Source: Thermosediminibacteraceae bacterium
Lineage (GTDB): Bacteria; Bacillota; Thermosediminibacteria; Thermosediminibacterales; Thermosediminibacteraceae
Assembly (NCBI GenBank): GCA_021890755.1
Contig: JAKKUQ010000005.1
Coordinates: 1 to 64,000, forward strand
Direction: 5' to 3'
Length of the DNA: 64,000 nucleotides
The notes beneath the pieces were generated by a model. The model did not search any database, had not been told where the DNA came from, and worked only from the letters and a program-made list of their open reading frames with translations. A program made the position numbers and the translations under genes. Below are positions 26,564 to 36,350 of this stretch, piece after piece; positions within the stretch are counted from its first letter, which is position 1, and each line of letters begins with the position of its first letter.

Positions 26564-26594
26564 AAAAATAATCCCCGCCTTGAGAGACGGGGAT
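26564..26594 (-). terminator. Terminator of the accessory operon
   Basis: Minus-strand stem ATCCCCG / CGGGGAT followed by TTATTTTTTTAC, just beyond the BCCT reading frame. The rest of 26418-26605 holds no gene. Confidence 0.75.
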
Positions 26595-26605
26595 AGTTTT
26601 ATTTT

Positions 26606-28152
26606 TCAGCTTTCACGTTTACAAATCAGATTGTTATCTATCTCATACAGATCGTATTTCCCCGGATTTAAAGCTACCTTGATGACGCTAATTACAACCA
26701 TTATTGCAAGAATAAGGGCGGGAAAACCTCCAAGGTTCGATAACATTTTTATGCCGTCAATCCCTGCAAAGCTGATCATAATCCATGCAATTGAACCAAT
26801 TATAACTCCCAAAGCACTTTCATCAGGATACTGGCTTCTTGATTCTCCGGGGATATTCCCGTAGTGCTCATGGCGGCTATAGCAGTAGTATTTGAATCAG
26901 CTGCAGTCACATAAGATATAAATACTATAAATAGATAAAAAGGTATTATCAAACGTGAAAGGGGAAGAGCGGAAAAGATTGCATATATTATCCCTTCTGG
27001 GCCCTTTTGCGAAAGAACTTCTGACAAGCCAAATCCATTCATCTGTAGGTATATGGATGTACCCGAGAATATGGTCATCCACAACCCGCAAAATAAAGCC
27101 GGTATGAACAAATTCACCAGTATAAACTCTTTTATCTTGCGACCATATGATATTCTTCCAAGGAACATTGCAGTAATAGGGGCCCATGCGAGCCAATTTG
27201 CCCAGTAAAAGAGAGTCCACCATTTAGACCACTGATCGCCCGATGCAGCGCCGGTAAACAAACTCCTCTGGAAAAAATGCGTTAAAAAATCGCCCAGAGC
27301 TTCGGTCCCTAAGTCGAAAATATACCCTGTCGGTCCAAAAACAAGGACAAATAAAATAATTACGTAATATGCTCGGCTGTTTATTATTGAAAGGAACCTT
27401 ATTCCTTTCATTACCCCCGTTGACGCCGATATTACGAATGCCACTACTGTCGCTATAATCAAAACAGCCCACATAAACTTGTTACTCTCCAGGCCGAAAA
27501 CATAATCGAGCCCTCCAGCCATCGCCATAACTCCTGTTCCGAGAGATGCAGCCATACCGGCCACCAAAGTATATAGGCATATCGCATCCACTACATCTCC
27601 GAATTTGCCTAGAACTTTTTCTCCAAACAAAGGGTACAACATAGAACTCAAACTAAAAGGCTTCCGCATATTGTAAAACGCAAAAGCAAACATTAAGGAC
27701 GGTAAAGCATACAGAGCATAAGGTACTATAGTCCAATGCAAATAAATAGTAGACATGGCAAACAACGCAGCTTGAGGGCTGTTAGGTTCAATTCCTAAAG
27801 AAGCTGGAGGCGATGTAATATGATATATTGGTTCGGCTGCTGCCCAGAATAGTATACCTGCTGCTATAGTAGTGCAAAGAGCTATCACAAACCATTCATA
27901 AGTAGTCATTATAGGTTTAGCATCATGCCCTCCAATCCTTACATTTCCAAAGGGCGAAAAACATATCCATACACATATGCCCAAAGTTACCACCGCAGTA
28001 AGGCTAAATAACCATCCGAAGTTCTGTATTATCCAATTATTTGCACCTGTAACTACTGCAGTGAATGCATCGAAATTTACAAAATTTAAAACAACTGCAC
28101 CGATGAGCAAAATAATTGATGGCCAAAACACTAAAGGCCTAATTTTATTCAT
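26606..28152 (-). pseudogene. BCCT family transporter, frameshifted near its 3' end
   Basis: The first frame (28152-26800) encodes 450 residues of a betaine/carnitine/choline-type transporter: twelve-helix pattern, the Trp-rich SGDQWSKWWTLFYWANWLAWAP signature in helix 8, and FISYVTAADSNTTAIA. The last helix and tail (IGSIAWIMISFAGIDGIK) continue in another frame to 26606. One G missing from the GGG at 26808-26810 explains the break: restoring it reads VLWGVIIGSIAW and gives 515 residues, the family size. Either the gene is inactive, the 450-residue product works without its last helix, or the base is a sequencing error. It is the last gene of the operon and overlaps surE. Confidence 0.85.
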
Positions 28153-28990
28153 AATCCGGTCCCCCCGTTGCCCAATTACGGGAAAATATTGTTTTAAACC
28201 TTTTTGTACATTTCCACTCTACTTTTGAAGTCAAATCCCAGCTTAAAGGCGTAATAGAAATTACCTTATCAACGTAAAATGCATATACGTCCGTATCTTT
28301 ATCTTCGCTTTCTACATCTACATATATTTGAGATTTTAATATATAGCCTTTATTAAAATCGCGCCTTGGAGGTTTTAAAAAAATGGAGAAACTGCTTTTG
28401 CTTAACTTAGTAATTCTGACTTCAGAATCGCAAGTTGCTCTTTCTGGAACGTTGATATTCAATATGCTAATACCTTCCGGCAGCCCATTTTTTAAAACTT
28501 CATAAGCCACCGCACTAGTTATTCTCTTAGCAACTTCCCAGTTAATTTCTACATAATCGCTGCTGTGCTGAATATTTAAATCTGCTTCTCTTGATACAGC
28601 AATAGCGGAAATACCATAACTATTTGCCTCTAAGGCGGCTCCCACTGTACCACTACAAGTAATGGAAGAACCTAAATTTTGTCCATAATTAATCCCGCTC
28701 ACACACATGTCAATTTTCCTATCCGCCAGTTCCAACACTCCATGAGCTACCGCTTGAGCAGGTGAACCATGTACTCCGTAAGCATCAATTTCTTTCCCAT
28801 TTACTGTTACTTTAAATTTCTCTATAATCCCTGTATCTGCATTCCTGGGATACGAACGACCCATGCCGGATTGCTGAAATCTTGGTGCAACAATCAGTAA
28901 ATCACCTAATTCGCACACCGCTTCAGCCGCTGCCAGCAAACCCGGCGATAATATCCCATCATCATTGGTAACAAGAATCAAAGGTCTCAT
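28145..28990 (-). CDS. surE: SurE-like 5'/3'-nucleotidase (survival protein family)
   Basis: 281 residues. SurE metal-site motifs are intact: ILVTNDDGILSPGL at the N-terminus, PRFQQSGMGRS, and the Asn in SGINYGQNLGSSITCSGTVGAA. SurE removes phosphate from nucleoside monophosphates and other phosphoesters. ATG at 28990 with GGGTG before it. It lies within a sugar/polyol-type operon, downstream of the kinase, so it may act on a sugar phosphate rather than as a housekeeping nucleotidase (inference). Confidence 0.88.
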   Translation of the reverse strand: MRPLILVTNDDGILSPGLLAAAEAVCELGDLLIVAPRFQQSGMGRSYPRNADTGIIEKFKVTVNGKEIDAYGVHGSPAQAVAHGVLELADRKIDMCVSGINYGQNLGSSITCSGTVGAALEANSYGISAIAVSREADLNIQHSSDYVEINWEVAKRITSAVAYEVLKNGLPEGISILNINVPERATCDSEVRITKLSKSSFSIFLKPPRRDFNKGYILKSQIYVDVESEDKDTDVYAFYVDKVISITPLSWDLTSKVEWKCTKRFKTIFSRNWATGGPDYE

Positions 28991-29011
28991 ATAGCACACC
29001 CGGGCAAACCT

Positions 29012-30444
29012 TTAATTGAACACATCGTACATCCTCTTGAGTGCCCCTTCCACGAGACCAGGCAAATCTCTATAAACGCCCTCAATTATTCTCGTATATT
29101 TTTTATTATTTTCCTCATTGGGTGTAAATTTATCTTTTATTCTTACCATATTCCTTACAGCCTCTTCAAATCCACTGTATAAACCTGTAGCAACAGCCAC
29201 ACAGATAGCAGAACCCAAGGAGGCCGCTCCATTTACTACATTCCTCACAGTTTCAACACCGTACACATCCGCAAAAATTTGCATAAACAAATCGCTGTTG
29301 GATCCACCGCCTGATATTATTAAATATTTAGGTTTCATACCAAGTTCATCAATCATAGCATCGTAGTGAATCTTTAACGTCATTGCAATGCCCTCTAATA
29401 ACGAACGGTATATATGCCCCCTGGTATGCCTTTCGTCAAACCCTATAATTACCCCCTTCCTATACAGCTGAGTAGCAGGCGCCAGCCAGTCTGGAATGGT
29501 CAAAAGCTCATCCGAACCTGCTGGGACTGTCGCTGCTTCTTTAGCTAAATAGTCTTCCACTGAATAACCTTCTCTTCTAGCTTTTTCCGCATATTCCTCT
29601 CCAATGATATTCTTATACCAAGTAATCAACCACATTCCCCTTCGAATGCCGTTGCTCTCATAGAGATACCTGTAGGGAATACACGAGAGGTTTGTCCAAT
29701 AATTTTTCGCTGATGGCTCATTTTTGCTCCCACATACCATGGAAGCTATATAAGTTCCCAAAGAGACAAGGCCAACCTCAGGGTCTATAAGCCCCGCACC
29801 CAGAGCTTCTACCGCTTTATCGTTGGCAGTAGCCACTACCGGAATGCCCGCAGGAATACCCGTTTCCCTAGCCGCTTCTTCAGTTACATAACCAGTATCT
29901 CTCCTGGCATTTTTAATTCTAAAAGTTTTTCCCTTGGGATATTGAAGCTATTGAAATATTCTTCATCTTTAGACCACTGCCAGGTATCCACATCAATCGG
30001 AAATTGCCATTGGAATTGATTTGCAGCAGTATCCTTAAGCTCACCGGTCAATCGGTAAGTCAAATATCCGGTGGGAGGACAGGTGTAGCTTATCTCGGGA
30101 GAATCTTCATATTTTTGATACGCACGTATATCCATCCAATTCATAACAGGAGCGGCCAAACTGCCATCGGATTTCATAAATACTCTGCAGCACCTTATTG
30201 AACAAAGTCCCAAGCCCACGATATCTTTTTTATCTCCACTAAATTTCTCCATCAATTTCCTCAAAGCTATTTTAAGGCTCTCCCACAGGTCATCATCCGG
30301 GTGTTCTACATAACCTGGCCGCCTTGATATTACAGGCCTTAACGGCTCCGCAACGCTACAAATCACTTCTCCTTTTTCATTGAAAATCACTACTTTGGTG
30401 CTTTGAGTTCCCTGGTCCACCCCTATTATATATTTGCTGCTCAT
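29012..30444 (-). pseudogene. FGGY-family carbohydrate kinase, frameshifted
   Basis: The 5' frame (30444-29884) has the FGGY N-domain: IIGVDQGTQSTKVVIFNEKG and WMDIRA. The 3' frame (to 29012) has the C-domain: TANDKAVEALGAGLID and LIISGGGSNSDLFMQIFADV. The break is near 29893-29900. Adding one G (GG to GGG) reads PGEILGYVTEEAARETGIPA, the expected junction, and gives 477 residues. It is nearest to xylulokinase-type enzymes; substrate unknown. GGAGGGG precedes the ATG. As it stands no full kinase is made, unless the lesion is a sequence error. Confidence 0.85.
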
Positions 30445-30507
30445 CTTTACCCCTCCGAATAATCCGATGATAATAGATGATAATAAATAATAAATAGGTA
30501 AATAGGG

Positions 30508-30535
30508 GGCTAAGGCCCTTAAAAGGGCCTCAGCC
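30508..30535 (-). promoter_or_regulatory. GC-rich hairpin between SDR and kinase genes
   Basis: AAGGCCCTT / AAGGGCCT with outer GGCT/AGCC pairs forms a strong stem, without a T run. Next to it (about 30467-30496) is a low-complexity stretch of ATGATAATA/AATAAT units. It may be an RNA-stability or partial termination element. Confidence 0.5.
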
Positions 30536-30542
30536 TAAGCCT

Positions 30543-31298
30543 TTATCTCGTTAAAAATCCGCCGTCAACTACAAGAATATGTCCGTTTACAAAGTCGGAT
30601 GCCTTGCTGGCCAAAAATACCACAGCCCCCATAAGGTCGATGACTTCTCCCCATCTTCCTGTAGGAGTATGGTCGACAATCCACTTATTCCTCTCCGGAT
30701 TTTTCATGGAATATTCAGCAACCTTTGTTTTAAAATATCCGGGAGCTATTCCGTTGACTTGAATATTATATTGTGCCAGCTCATCGCATAAAGCTTTCGT
30801 CAACCCTGCAAGGCCATGTTTAGAAGCAGCATAAGCCGGCGACATTTGTCCTCCCAAGTAAGAGAAAAGCGAACATATATTTATTATTTTCCCGCTCCTT
30901 TGGGGTATCATGTATTTGGCCGCTTCATGGCTCATTTCAAAAGCTGCTGTTAAGTTTATAGCTATCATTGGATCCCATTCTGGCCTGTCGAATTCTAAAA
31001 AGTCCTTACAAATGCAAATACCCGCACAGTTGACCAGAATATCCACTGACCCGAAAGTTTCGACACATTTTTCTACTACCTGCTTAGGAACTCCAGGTTT
31101 TGTAAGATCTGCTTCCATGTAAGCAACCTTTACACCTTCAGCTTCTAATAATTTGTTAAATTCGGGGTCATCCGGCATAATGCTGGGTATGAAAATGTTG
31201 GCTCCCGCTTTGGCTAGTGCCAAAGAAAAAGCCTGGCCCAGTCCCGTATTCCCTCCTGTTACAATTGCATTCTTACCTTTTAGGTAAAAATAATCCAT
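30543..31298 (-). CDS. SDR family dehydrogenase (KduD/gluconate 5-dehydrogenase-like)
   Basis: 251 residues. Classical short-chain dehydrogenase: NAD(P) motif TGGNTGLG (14-21), NCAG, catalytic Ser in ICSLFS, and Tyr/Lys in AYAASKHG. The C-terminal VNGHILVVDGGFL is typical of the family. The closest recognisable types oxidise or reduce keto-sugars and sugar acids. No good ribosome site lies before the ATG: GGGAGG is about 26 nt upstream, separated from it by an in-frame TAG. Lies between the etfA remnant and the kinase. Confidence 0.85.
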   Translation of the reverse strand: MDYFYLKGKNAIVTGGNTGLGQAFSLALAKAGANIFIPSIMPDDPEFNKLLEAEGVKVAYMEADLTKPGVPKQVVEKCVETFGSVDILVNCAGICICKDFLEFDRPEWDPMIAINLTAAFEMSHEAAKYMIPQRSGKIINICSLFSYLGGQMSPAYAASKHGLAGLTKALCDELAQYNIQVNGIAPGYFKTKVAEYSMKNPERNKWIVDHTPTGRWGEVIDLMGAVVFLASKASDFVNGHILVVDGGFLTR

Positions 31299-31352
31299 AC
31301 TGAATTCAGTGATGTTCTAATAAGTGTGACCTCCCTTTTTGTTCTTTTTTTT

Positions 31353-31388
31353 ATTACAAGTTGAATCAATGTTAATTCAACTTGTAAT
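31353..31388. repeat. 14-bp perfect inverted repeat
   Basis: ATTACAAGTTGAAT, an 8-nt loop, then its exact complement. It lies between the etfA remnant and the SDR gene. Neither strand has a T run directly after it, so an operator or mRNA processing site is as likely as a terminator. Confidence 0.6.
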
Positions 31389-31406
31389 TCACTCTTTGCT
31401 TTCAGC

Positions 31407-32347
31407 CTACTTTTCCCTTCTGATCCTTTCAACCATTTTGTCAATAAATTCTGCTGCATCACCTTGCACCACAATATCCGATATTTCACAAATAGGAGCT
31501 TCCCCGTCTATATTTACAGAGATTATATTTTCTACGTTCTTTAGCCCTACTATATGTTGTGGTGCGCCGCGTATCCCCAGGGCGATATACAATTGGGGCT
31601 AACTGTTTTGCCGGTCTGCCCAACCTGAATACTTCTAGGAGCTATCCCCTCATCGACTACTTTCCTGCTTGCAGAGACAGTGCCGCCCAATAAATCTGCC
31701 AGCAAGTACAGCTTTTTAAAATGTTTAGCAACTCCCCCGCCGCCAGACACTAGCACTTCACTCTCTCTTATATCCTCAACATCCTCTTTTCGCTTAGTCC
31801 CCAACAGCTCAATTTTCGGGGGGTGAACATTGACCGGTTTGTAATTTATAACCTTTGTTTCTTTTAGTCCCTCAAAAGAAGAATCAAACACACCCGGCCT
31901 TATGCTCATCATTACTGGTTTAGAATTTTTGAGCACAATAGTTGCCATAATCTTCCCGCTAAAAGCGGGCCTTATCATCTCTATTTGGCCATTCCTAAGC
32001 TCCACATCTACGACGTCAGCTACCAGCCCTACTTTTAGCCTCATAGAAAGTCTCGGGGCAATTATCCTCCCCATCTGGGTTGCTGGAATGAGTATACAAT
32101 CGAAATCATAAATCCCGTACAACTCTTCCATGATGTTTACGATGTTCAAAACGTCATAATACTTTATCCTCTAATCACTTACGTTTATTAGATAATCAAA
32201 CCGCGTATAGGCCTCTTCATATTCGCCATTTATACATAAGCCGTACGTTTCATACCTGCCATCTCGATATATCTTTTCTGGTACTCCCAGCAAACTAAGC
32301 GAACCTTTAAAGTCTTCCTCATCTAAGTAGATCAATACCTTATTCAT
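31407..32347 (-). pseudogene. etfA: Electron transfer flavoprotein alpha subunit, disrupted twice
   Basis: Read from the ATG at 32347 (MNKVLIYLDEEDFKGSLSLL), one base after the etfB stop. An in-frame TAG at 32171-32173 interrupts INVSD-stop-RIKYYDVLNIV. A second lesion is one A missing near 31590; restoring it joins GKTVSP to YIALGIRGAPQHIVGLKNVE, the FAD-binding end. With both repaired the protein is 313 residues, the normal EtfA size. The longest remaining frame (32149-31550) covers the middle only. EtfA would carry the FAD that hands electrons on from the FAD oxidase. The nonsense codon makes a pure sequencing artefact less likely. Confidence 0.88.
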
Positions 32348-32348
32348 A

Positions 32349-33143
32349 TTACACGAACCCCTTAAGCTTCAAGTATCTATATACCGTTTCAATTCCACCG
32401 TCATCTGTGCCGACAATTACCTTTTCTTTCTTTGCAAATTCCTTAACAGCAGTCCTTATAACCTGCGTTCGCGAACCCTTAAGCCCAACTTCACTTTCAT
32501 CGAATCCTAGATCTTCGTTAGTGGCTATCGCAATTTTATCCCTCATATTCAGATACATGTCCTCATACTTTATATAAGGAAGTTTATATTTGCTCACCTT
32601 TTGAAAGCTCAAGATCGCCGGCAATTTAATCTCAAATTGGCACGTCTTTTTTTCAAAATCCACCTCTACGATAGCCCTTTTTTCGTTAAAGAAATCCATA
32701 TCTATATCAACTATGTGATTTATATGGCTTATATTGAGCATCTCTGCAATTTGTGCCGGGACATGCGCCGTATCACCATCTATTGAATGCGTCCCCGAAA
32801 AGATGCAGTCAAACCTGGTGTTTTTAAGATACCTTGCAATTATCATGCTGGTTACGTAGGTATCGCTGCCGGCATACAGTTTGTCTGATATGAGGGTAGC
32901 TTTATCTATTTTTCTTCTTAATAGGTCTTCCATCGCGGGAATGACATTTAACGGCGCCATGCTTACTACTTCAATAGAAATTTGAGGATTTTTTTCCTTC
33001 AGCTTCAATGCCGCAGCCACAGCACAGGCATCATCAGGATTTATAACTAATCTTACATTTTCTCTTATGAGCGTGTTAGTTTTATAATCGTACGCAAAAT
33101 TCTCAACATTTGGGACGAATTTTACCAAACAAACTATATGCAT
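32349..33143 (-). CDS. etfB: Electron transfer flavoprotein beta subunit
   Basis: 264 residues. N-terminal VCLVKFVPNVENFAYDYKTN and the GTHSIDGDTAHVPAQIAEML block (nucleotide site) identify EtfB. The ATG at 33143 follows GGGTGGG; the frame's earlier start has no site. It partners EtfA, but the adjacent etfA is broken, so this subunit may have no local partner. Next to an FAD-linked oxidase it recalls GlcD/LDH-Etf complexes of anaerobes, which couple substrate oxidation to NAD and ferredoxin. Electron bifurcation here is inference. Confidence 0.9.
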   Translation of the reverse strand: MHIVCLVKFVPNVENFAYDYKTNTLIRENVRLVINPDDACAVAAALKLKEKNPQISIEVVSMAPLNVIPAMEDLLRRKIDKATLISDKLYAGSDTYVTSMIIARYLKNTRFDCIFSGTHSIDGDTAHVPAQIAEMLNISHINHIVDIDMDFFNEKRAIVEVDFEKKTCQFEIKLPAILSFQKVSKYKLPYIKYEDMYLNMRDKIAIATNEDLGFDESEVGLKGSRTQVIRTAVKEFAKKEKVIVGTDDGGIETVYRYLKLKGFV

Positions 33144-33214
33144 GTTTACCCACCCGTATTTTTTACTCAATTGAAAGATGTGCACTACGTATATTGCATA
33201 CTATAAACTGGCAG

Positions 33215-34456
33215 TTAAGCGTTTTCCGCCTTTACAATCCTATCGAATACCGTAACCAGTATTATTCCTATAACGCCTATCAAAGCTGTTGCTATAAAAT
33301 AGGCATTATAACCTGCGTTATCTCCAAACATCTTAAATAAGAAACTATTAAAAGTAGGTAATATTATATCAGGCACATAACCGATTTGAGAAATCAGACC
33401 TATGGCAACACCCACTATCCTGTCATCCACTTTGCTATCCGCAATGAGTGACCAGTAAGTTCCCCGGATTGCATATATGAATAATCCCGCAAATACTACC
33501 AGCAAATAGAATACCGGCTTTGCGAACGTGTAAGGAAGCACTGATATTAATATAAGGCAGACGGAAGCTCCCAGTATGACAAGCCTTACGATATTCCGTT
33601 TGCCGAACGTGTCCGCCAGGAATCCACCGGCCATACCTCCAACAGGCCTCATCCAGAGAACTATAGTCATTACAGTACCTACCGTCACGGGATCAACGCC
33701 GATATTGGTTTCAAGGAATCCTCCTAGATAATACACTGCCCAGGTTACAGCATAGCACATAAATATTATAGCCCCATGCAGATAAACCATTTTGTTCCTC
33801 AGCACTTCTAACGCATCACTCATCTTAAAGGGCCGCTTATTTTCATTTTTGCTGCTTCCTTTAACTTCTGATTTAACAAAAATTGCTACCAGCAGTCCGA
33901 TTACAAACAGGGTTATCGTGTACATGTAAATTACACCAATCAAAGCAGCTCTCTTATCGCCTGTCTTCATTATTTGAGAAAAGATAAATACAGCAATTGC
34001 CGCCAACACAGCTTCTACTAGGCCGCGCCCACCGTCCAATACTCCAAAAAAGCGCCCTTCTTCTCCTTCTTCAGCGAGGAGCTTGACCAATTTCATATGA
34101 GAGCCCCAGAATGTAAACACAGAAAACAGACCCCAAAGAATGTAAATTATAACTACACTTTGATAACTGGGAATCTGGGCGAACCATAATCCTCCTGCCC
34201 CAACGCCCAAAAGTGATATTACAAGCAACCACTTAGCTGAGAATTTATCGCTTAGAAATCCACTCGGCAGATACCCTACCAGATATGCAAACCCAAGTCC
34301 TGTAAAAATAGTGTTTAATTGAGGTAATGAAAGGCCAAATACTTCTAAAATGGTTTCCTGATACGCTGTCCGCAAATAGAGCAACGGATAAATTGAACCT
34401 GCTGCTAAAACTACCAATAAAAACTGAAAATACCTTTGAAAATTGCTATTTTTCAT
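33215..34456 (-). CDS. MFS transporter
   Basis: 413 residues, twelve predicted helices. The helix 2-3 loop GFLSDKFSAKWLL is the MFS signature, and the second half has GGFLADTFGKRNIV. It is closest in look to hexuronate/sn-glycerol-3-phosphate-type and clostridial sugar-acid carriers, but the substrate is not deducible. AAGGAGAG precedes the ATG. It lies between the FAD oxidase and etfB genes and probably imports the pathway substrate. Confidence 0.88.
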   Translation of the reverse strand: MKNSNFQRYFQFLLVVLAAGSIYPLLYLRTAYQETILEVFGLSLPQLNTIFTGLGFAYLVGYLPSGFLSDKFSAKWLLVISLLGVGAGGLWFAQIPSYQSVVIIYILWGLFSVFTFWGSHMKLVKLLAEEGEEGRFFGVLDGGRGLVEAVLAAIAVFIFSQIMKTGDKRAALIGVIYMYTITLFVIGLLVAIFVKSEVKGSSKNENKRPFKMSDALEVLRNKMVYLHGAIIFMCYAVTWAVYYLGGFLETNIGVDPVTVGTVMTIVLWMRPVGGMAGGFLADTFGKRNIVRLVILGASVCLILISVLPYTFAKPVFYLLVVFAGLFIYAIRGTYWSLIADSKVDDRIVGVAIGLISQIGYVPDIILPTFNSFLFKMFGDNAGYNAYFIATALIGVIGIILVTVFDRIVKAENA

Positions 34457-34537
34457 AAATTCTCTCCTTTCTTAAATTTAAATTAACCAAGCTGCAAACT
34501 TTCACTAATCTTGTGAAAGTTTGCAGCAGGCTAACAC

Positions 34538-36019
34538 CTATGATCGATAGATATACTTTCTGATGCTCTCCTCCTGAGGATAAATTGCCCCATAGTTCAT
34601 AATGCCGTTGGGATCAAAAGCTTTCTTTAATTTTTCAAGCATGTAATAAGCCGAGTCGTGCTCCTCACGAATCCATTCGGTACGATACTTTCCTATACCG
34701 TGATGGTGGCACATGGACCCGCCTAATTTTAACGTTTCTTCTACAATGATTTTATGAATAGGATGATGGTAAACCCTTAACTCATCTTCAGGCGCGCAGT
34801 TTATGTCGTAATTATATACGAAATATATATTTGCACCATTAATATAGCAATGAGACACGTGTCCTCCCAGCAAGGTCAAGTCATTAGCCCTTGGAAATTC
34901 TTTTTTTATCCTCTCTATGACGTTATAATAAATCTTAGGAAGTGTTTCCCAGTCAGCTGAAATCTCTGTCGTGAACCCAGCGTGTCTATCACTATCAATC
35001 ATGCACTGTATTTCATCATCTATATCTTTCTGTGTCCAGCATAAATGGTTAAACCAATTTTCTATCAGCTTATCGTCCACCCTTTCTATTATTCCATCTT
35101 TGTACTTTTCAACGGCCTCTTCTATGCCCTTGCATGTAGCTTCAACTATGGGCTTATCCCCCTCAGCCATAAGAATAAGTACGCATTTGCCCCTATGAAA
35201 ATGTGAAAAGTGTTGTGCAGCATCCTCCTCAGAATAAACACGTGTTACAGAGGGGCGATAGCCGTTAACGATGATCTCCCTCAAGATTCGTATCCCCGTC
35301 TCCATATCCTTTATTAGATATCCATAGAACCTGTTGTTTTCTGGGAAATACTTGTATATTTTTACAGTAACCTCTGTAATATAACACAGCGTTCCCTCAT
35401 TACCTATAACGATGTGCCTGATATCCGGACCCGCCGCCCTTCTAGGGACGTTTTTGATCCTAGCTATATGTCCATCAGGAAATACGCATTCCAACCCCAC
35501 CACCATATCCTCTATCCCGCCGTAAAGCGTTGAAAACTGTCCGATGCTCCTTGTGGCTACCAGACCGCCATACTTGGCAATGGGTTTTGACTGAGGTGAA
35601 TGTCCGGTGGTGTAACCCCTTTTTCTCAATTCGTCCTCCAAATCCTGGAGAACTACTCCTGCCTGTACCGTTGCCTGCATATTGTACTCATCAATTTTTA
35701 TAATCTTATTAAGGTATTTAGCATCAATAACTATCGTAAGTTCCTTCCAGTTTTCCAACCCACCTTCGGTTGCTGTGTTGCCACTTCTGGGTATAACATT
35801 TATCCCTTTTTCATTGCAGTACCTTAGAACTTTGGCCACTTCCTCGGCTGACCTTGGATACACTATTGCAACAGGCATCGGGACATCAAGCGCCCGTTTG
35901 GCCTTAGCGTATTTCTTGTACCGGTCTGCAGAGGCCTGATACAGATCTTCGTAATCCACATTGATTTGGTCTTCGGATAATAGTTCTTTTAAATCTTTTA
36001 GTATGTCCTCTTTTTTCAC
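34538..36019 (-). CDS. FAD-linked oxidase (GlcD/alkyl-DHAP synthase-like)
   Basis: 493 residues, VAO-type flavoprotein. FAD-binding domain: AIVYPRSAEEVAKVLRYCNE, VIPRSGNTATEGG, YGGLVATRSIGQFSTLYGG. The C-terminal domain carries the MCHHHGIGKYR motif seen in alkyl-dihydroxyacetone-phosphate synthases and related sugar-acid dehydrogenases. In anaerobes such enzymes pass electrons to Etf, and etfBA lie in the same operon. A GTG start at 36019 follows AAGGAGG. It is the first gene of the operon and faces the RpiR-type regulator. Substrate unknown (hydroxyacid, polyol or sugar acid). Confidence 0.85.
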   Translation of the reverse strand: MKKEDILKDLKELLSEDQINVDYEDLYQASADRYKKYAKAKRALDVPMPVAIVYPRSAEEVAKVLRYCNEKGINVIPRSGNTATEGGLENWKELTIVIDAKYLNKIIKIDEYNMQATVQAGVVLQDLEDELRKRGYTTGHSPQSKPIAKYGGLVATRSIGQFSTLYGGIEDMVVGLECVFPDGHIARIKNVPRRAAGPDIRHIVIGNEGTLCYITEVTVKIYKYFPENNRFYGYLIKDMETGIRILREIIVNGYRPSVTRVYSEEDAAQHFSHFHRGKCVLILMAEGDKPIVEATCKGIEEAVEKYKDGIIERVDDKLIENWFNHLCWTQKDIDDEIQCMIDSDRHAGFTTEISADWETLPKIYYNVIERIKKEFPRANDLTLLGGHVSHCYINGANIYFVYNYDINCAPEDELRVYHHPIHKIIVEETLKLGGSMCHHHGIGKYRTEWIREEHDSAYYMLEKLKKAFDPNGIMNYGAIYPQEESIRKYIYRS

Positions 36020-36209
36020 GATTAGTGCCTCCTTACAAAAGATAATAATTTAATAAATTAAATTTTTAATTTTTCTAACTATTTTAATATATTTTCCTAC
36101 CATATTATTCTTACATTTCCATTTATACCCTAAACTGTGAAAATTGGCTTTCTTAATAGAATTAGTACTCATTATAATTCAGTTGGTAGCATTCAGTCAA
36201 TAGTTTTTT

Positions 36210-36263
36210 GGAAAATTTTCATCGAAATTTTATCTATAGGAATCTTCAAAGGAAAATTTTCCT
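36210..36263. promoter_or_regulatory. Two GGAAAATTTTC palindromes, candidate regulator sites
   Basis: GGAAAATTTTC at 36210-36220 and the perfect 14-bp palindrome AGGAAAATTTTCCT at 36250-36263; their centres are 41 bp apart (about four helical turns). They lie in the 331-nt AT-rich gap between the divergent FAD oxidase operon and the regulator gene. I see no other gene there. Confidence 0.5.
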
Positions 36264-36350
36264 CAAACGACTATACATCTCTCTTTACCCCTCTTTTATG
36301 TTGTGATATAAAAATAAATAGAATCAATTTTATTAGGAGCGTCAAGTTCG

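Noticed and set aside
30467-30496. ATGATAATA/AATAAT units as a CRISPR or satellite array
   Set aside because: Only about 30 nt of low-complexity sequence, with no spacers and no longer array.
31280-31489. 69-codon minus-strand frame overlapping the etfA end and SDR start
   Set aside because: Basic, low-complexity translation across the inverted repeat, no ribosome site; out of frame with both genes.
32171-32173. TAG in etfA read as pyrrolysine
   Set aside because: EtfA is not a pyrrolysine protein, no pyl genes are in the window, and the same gene also has a frameshift; mutation is simpler.
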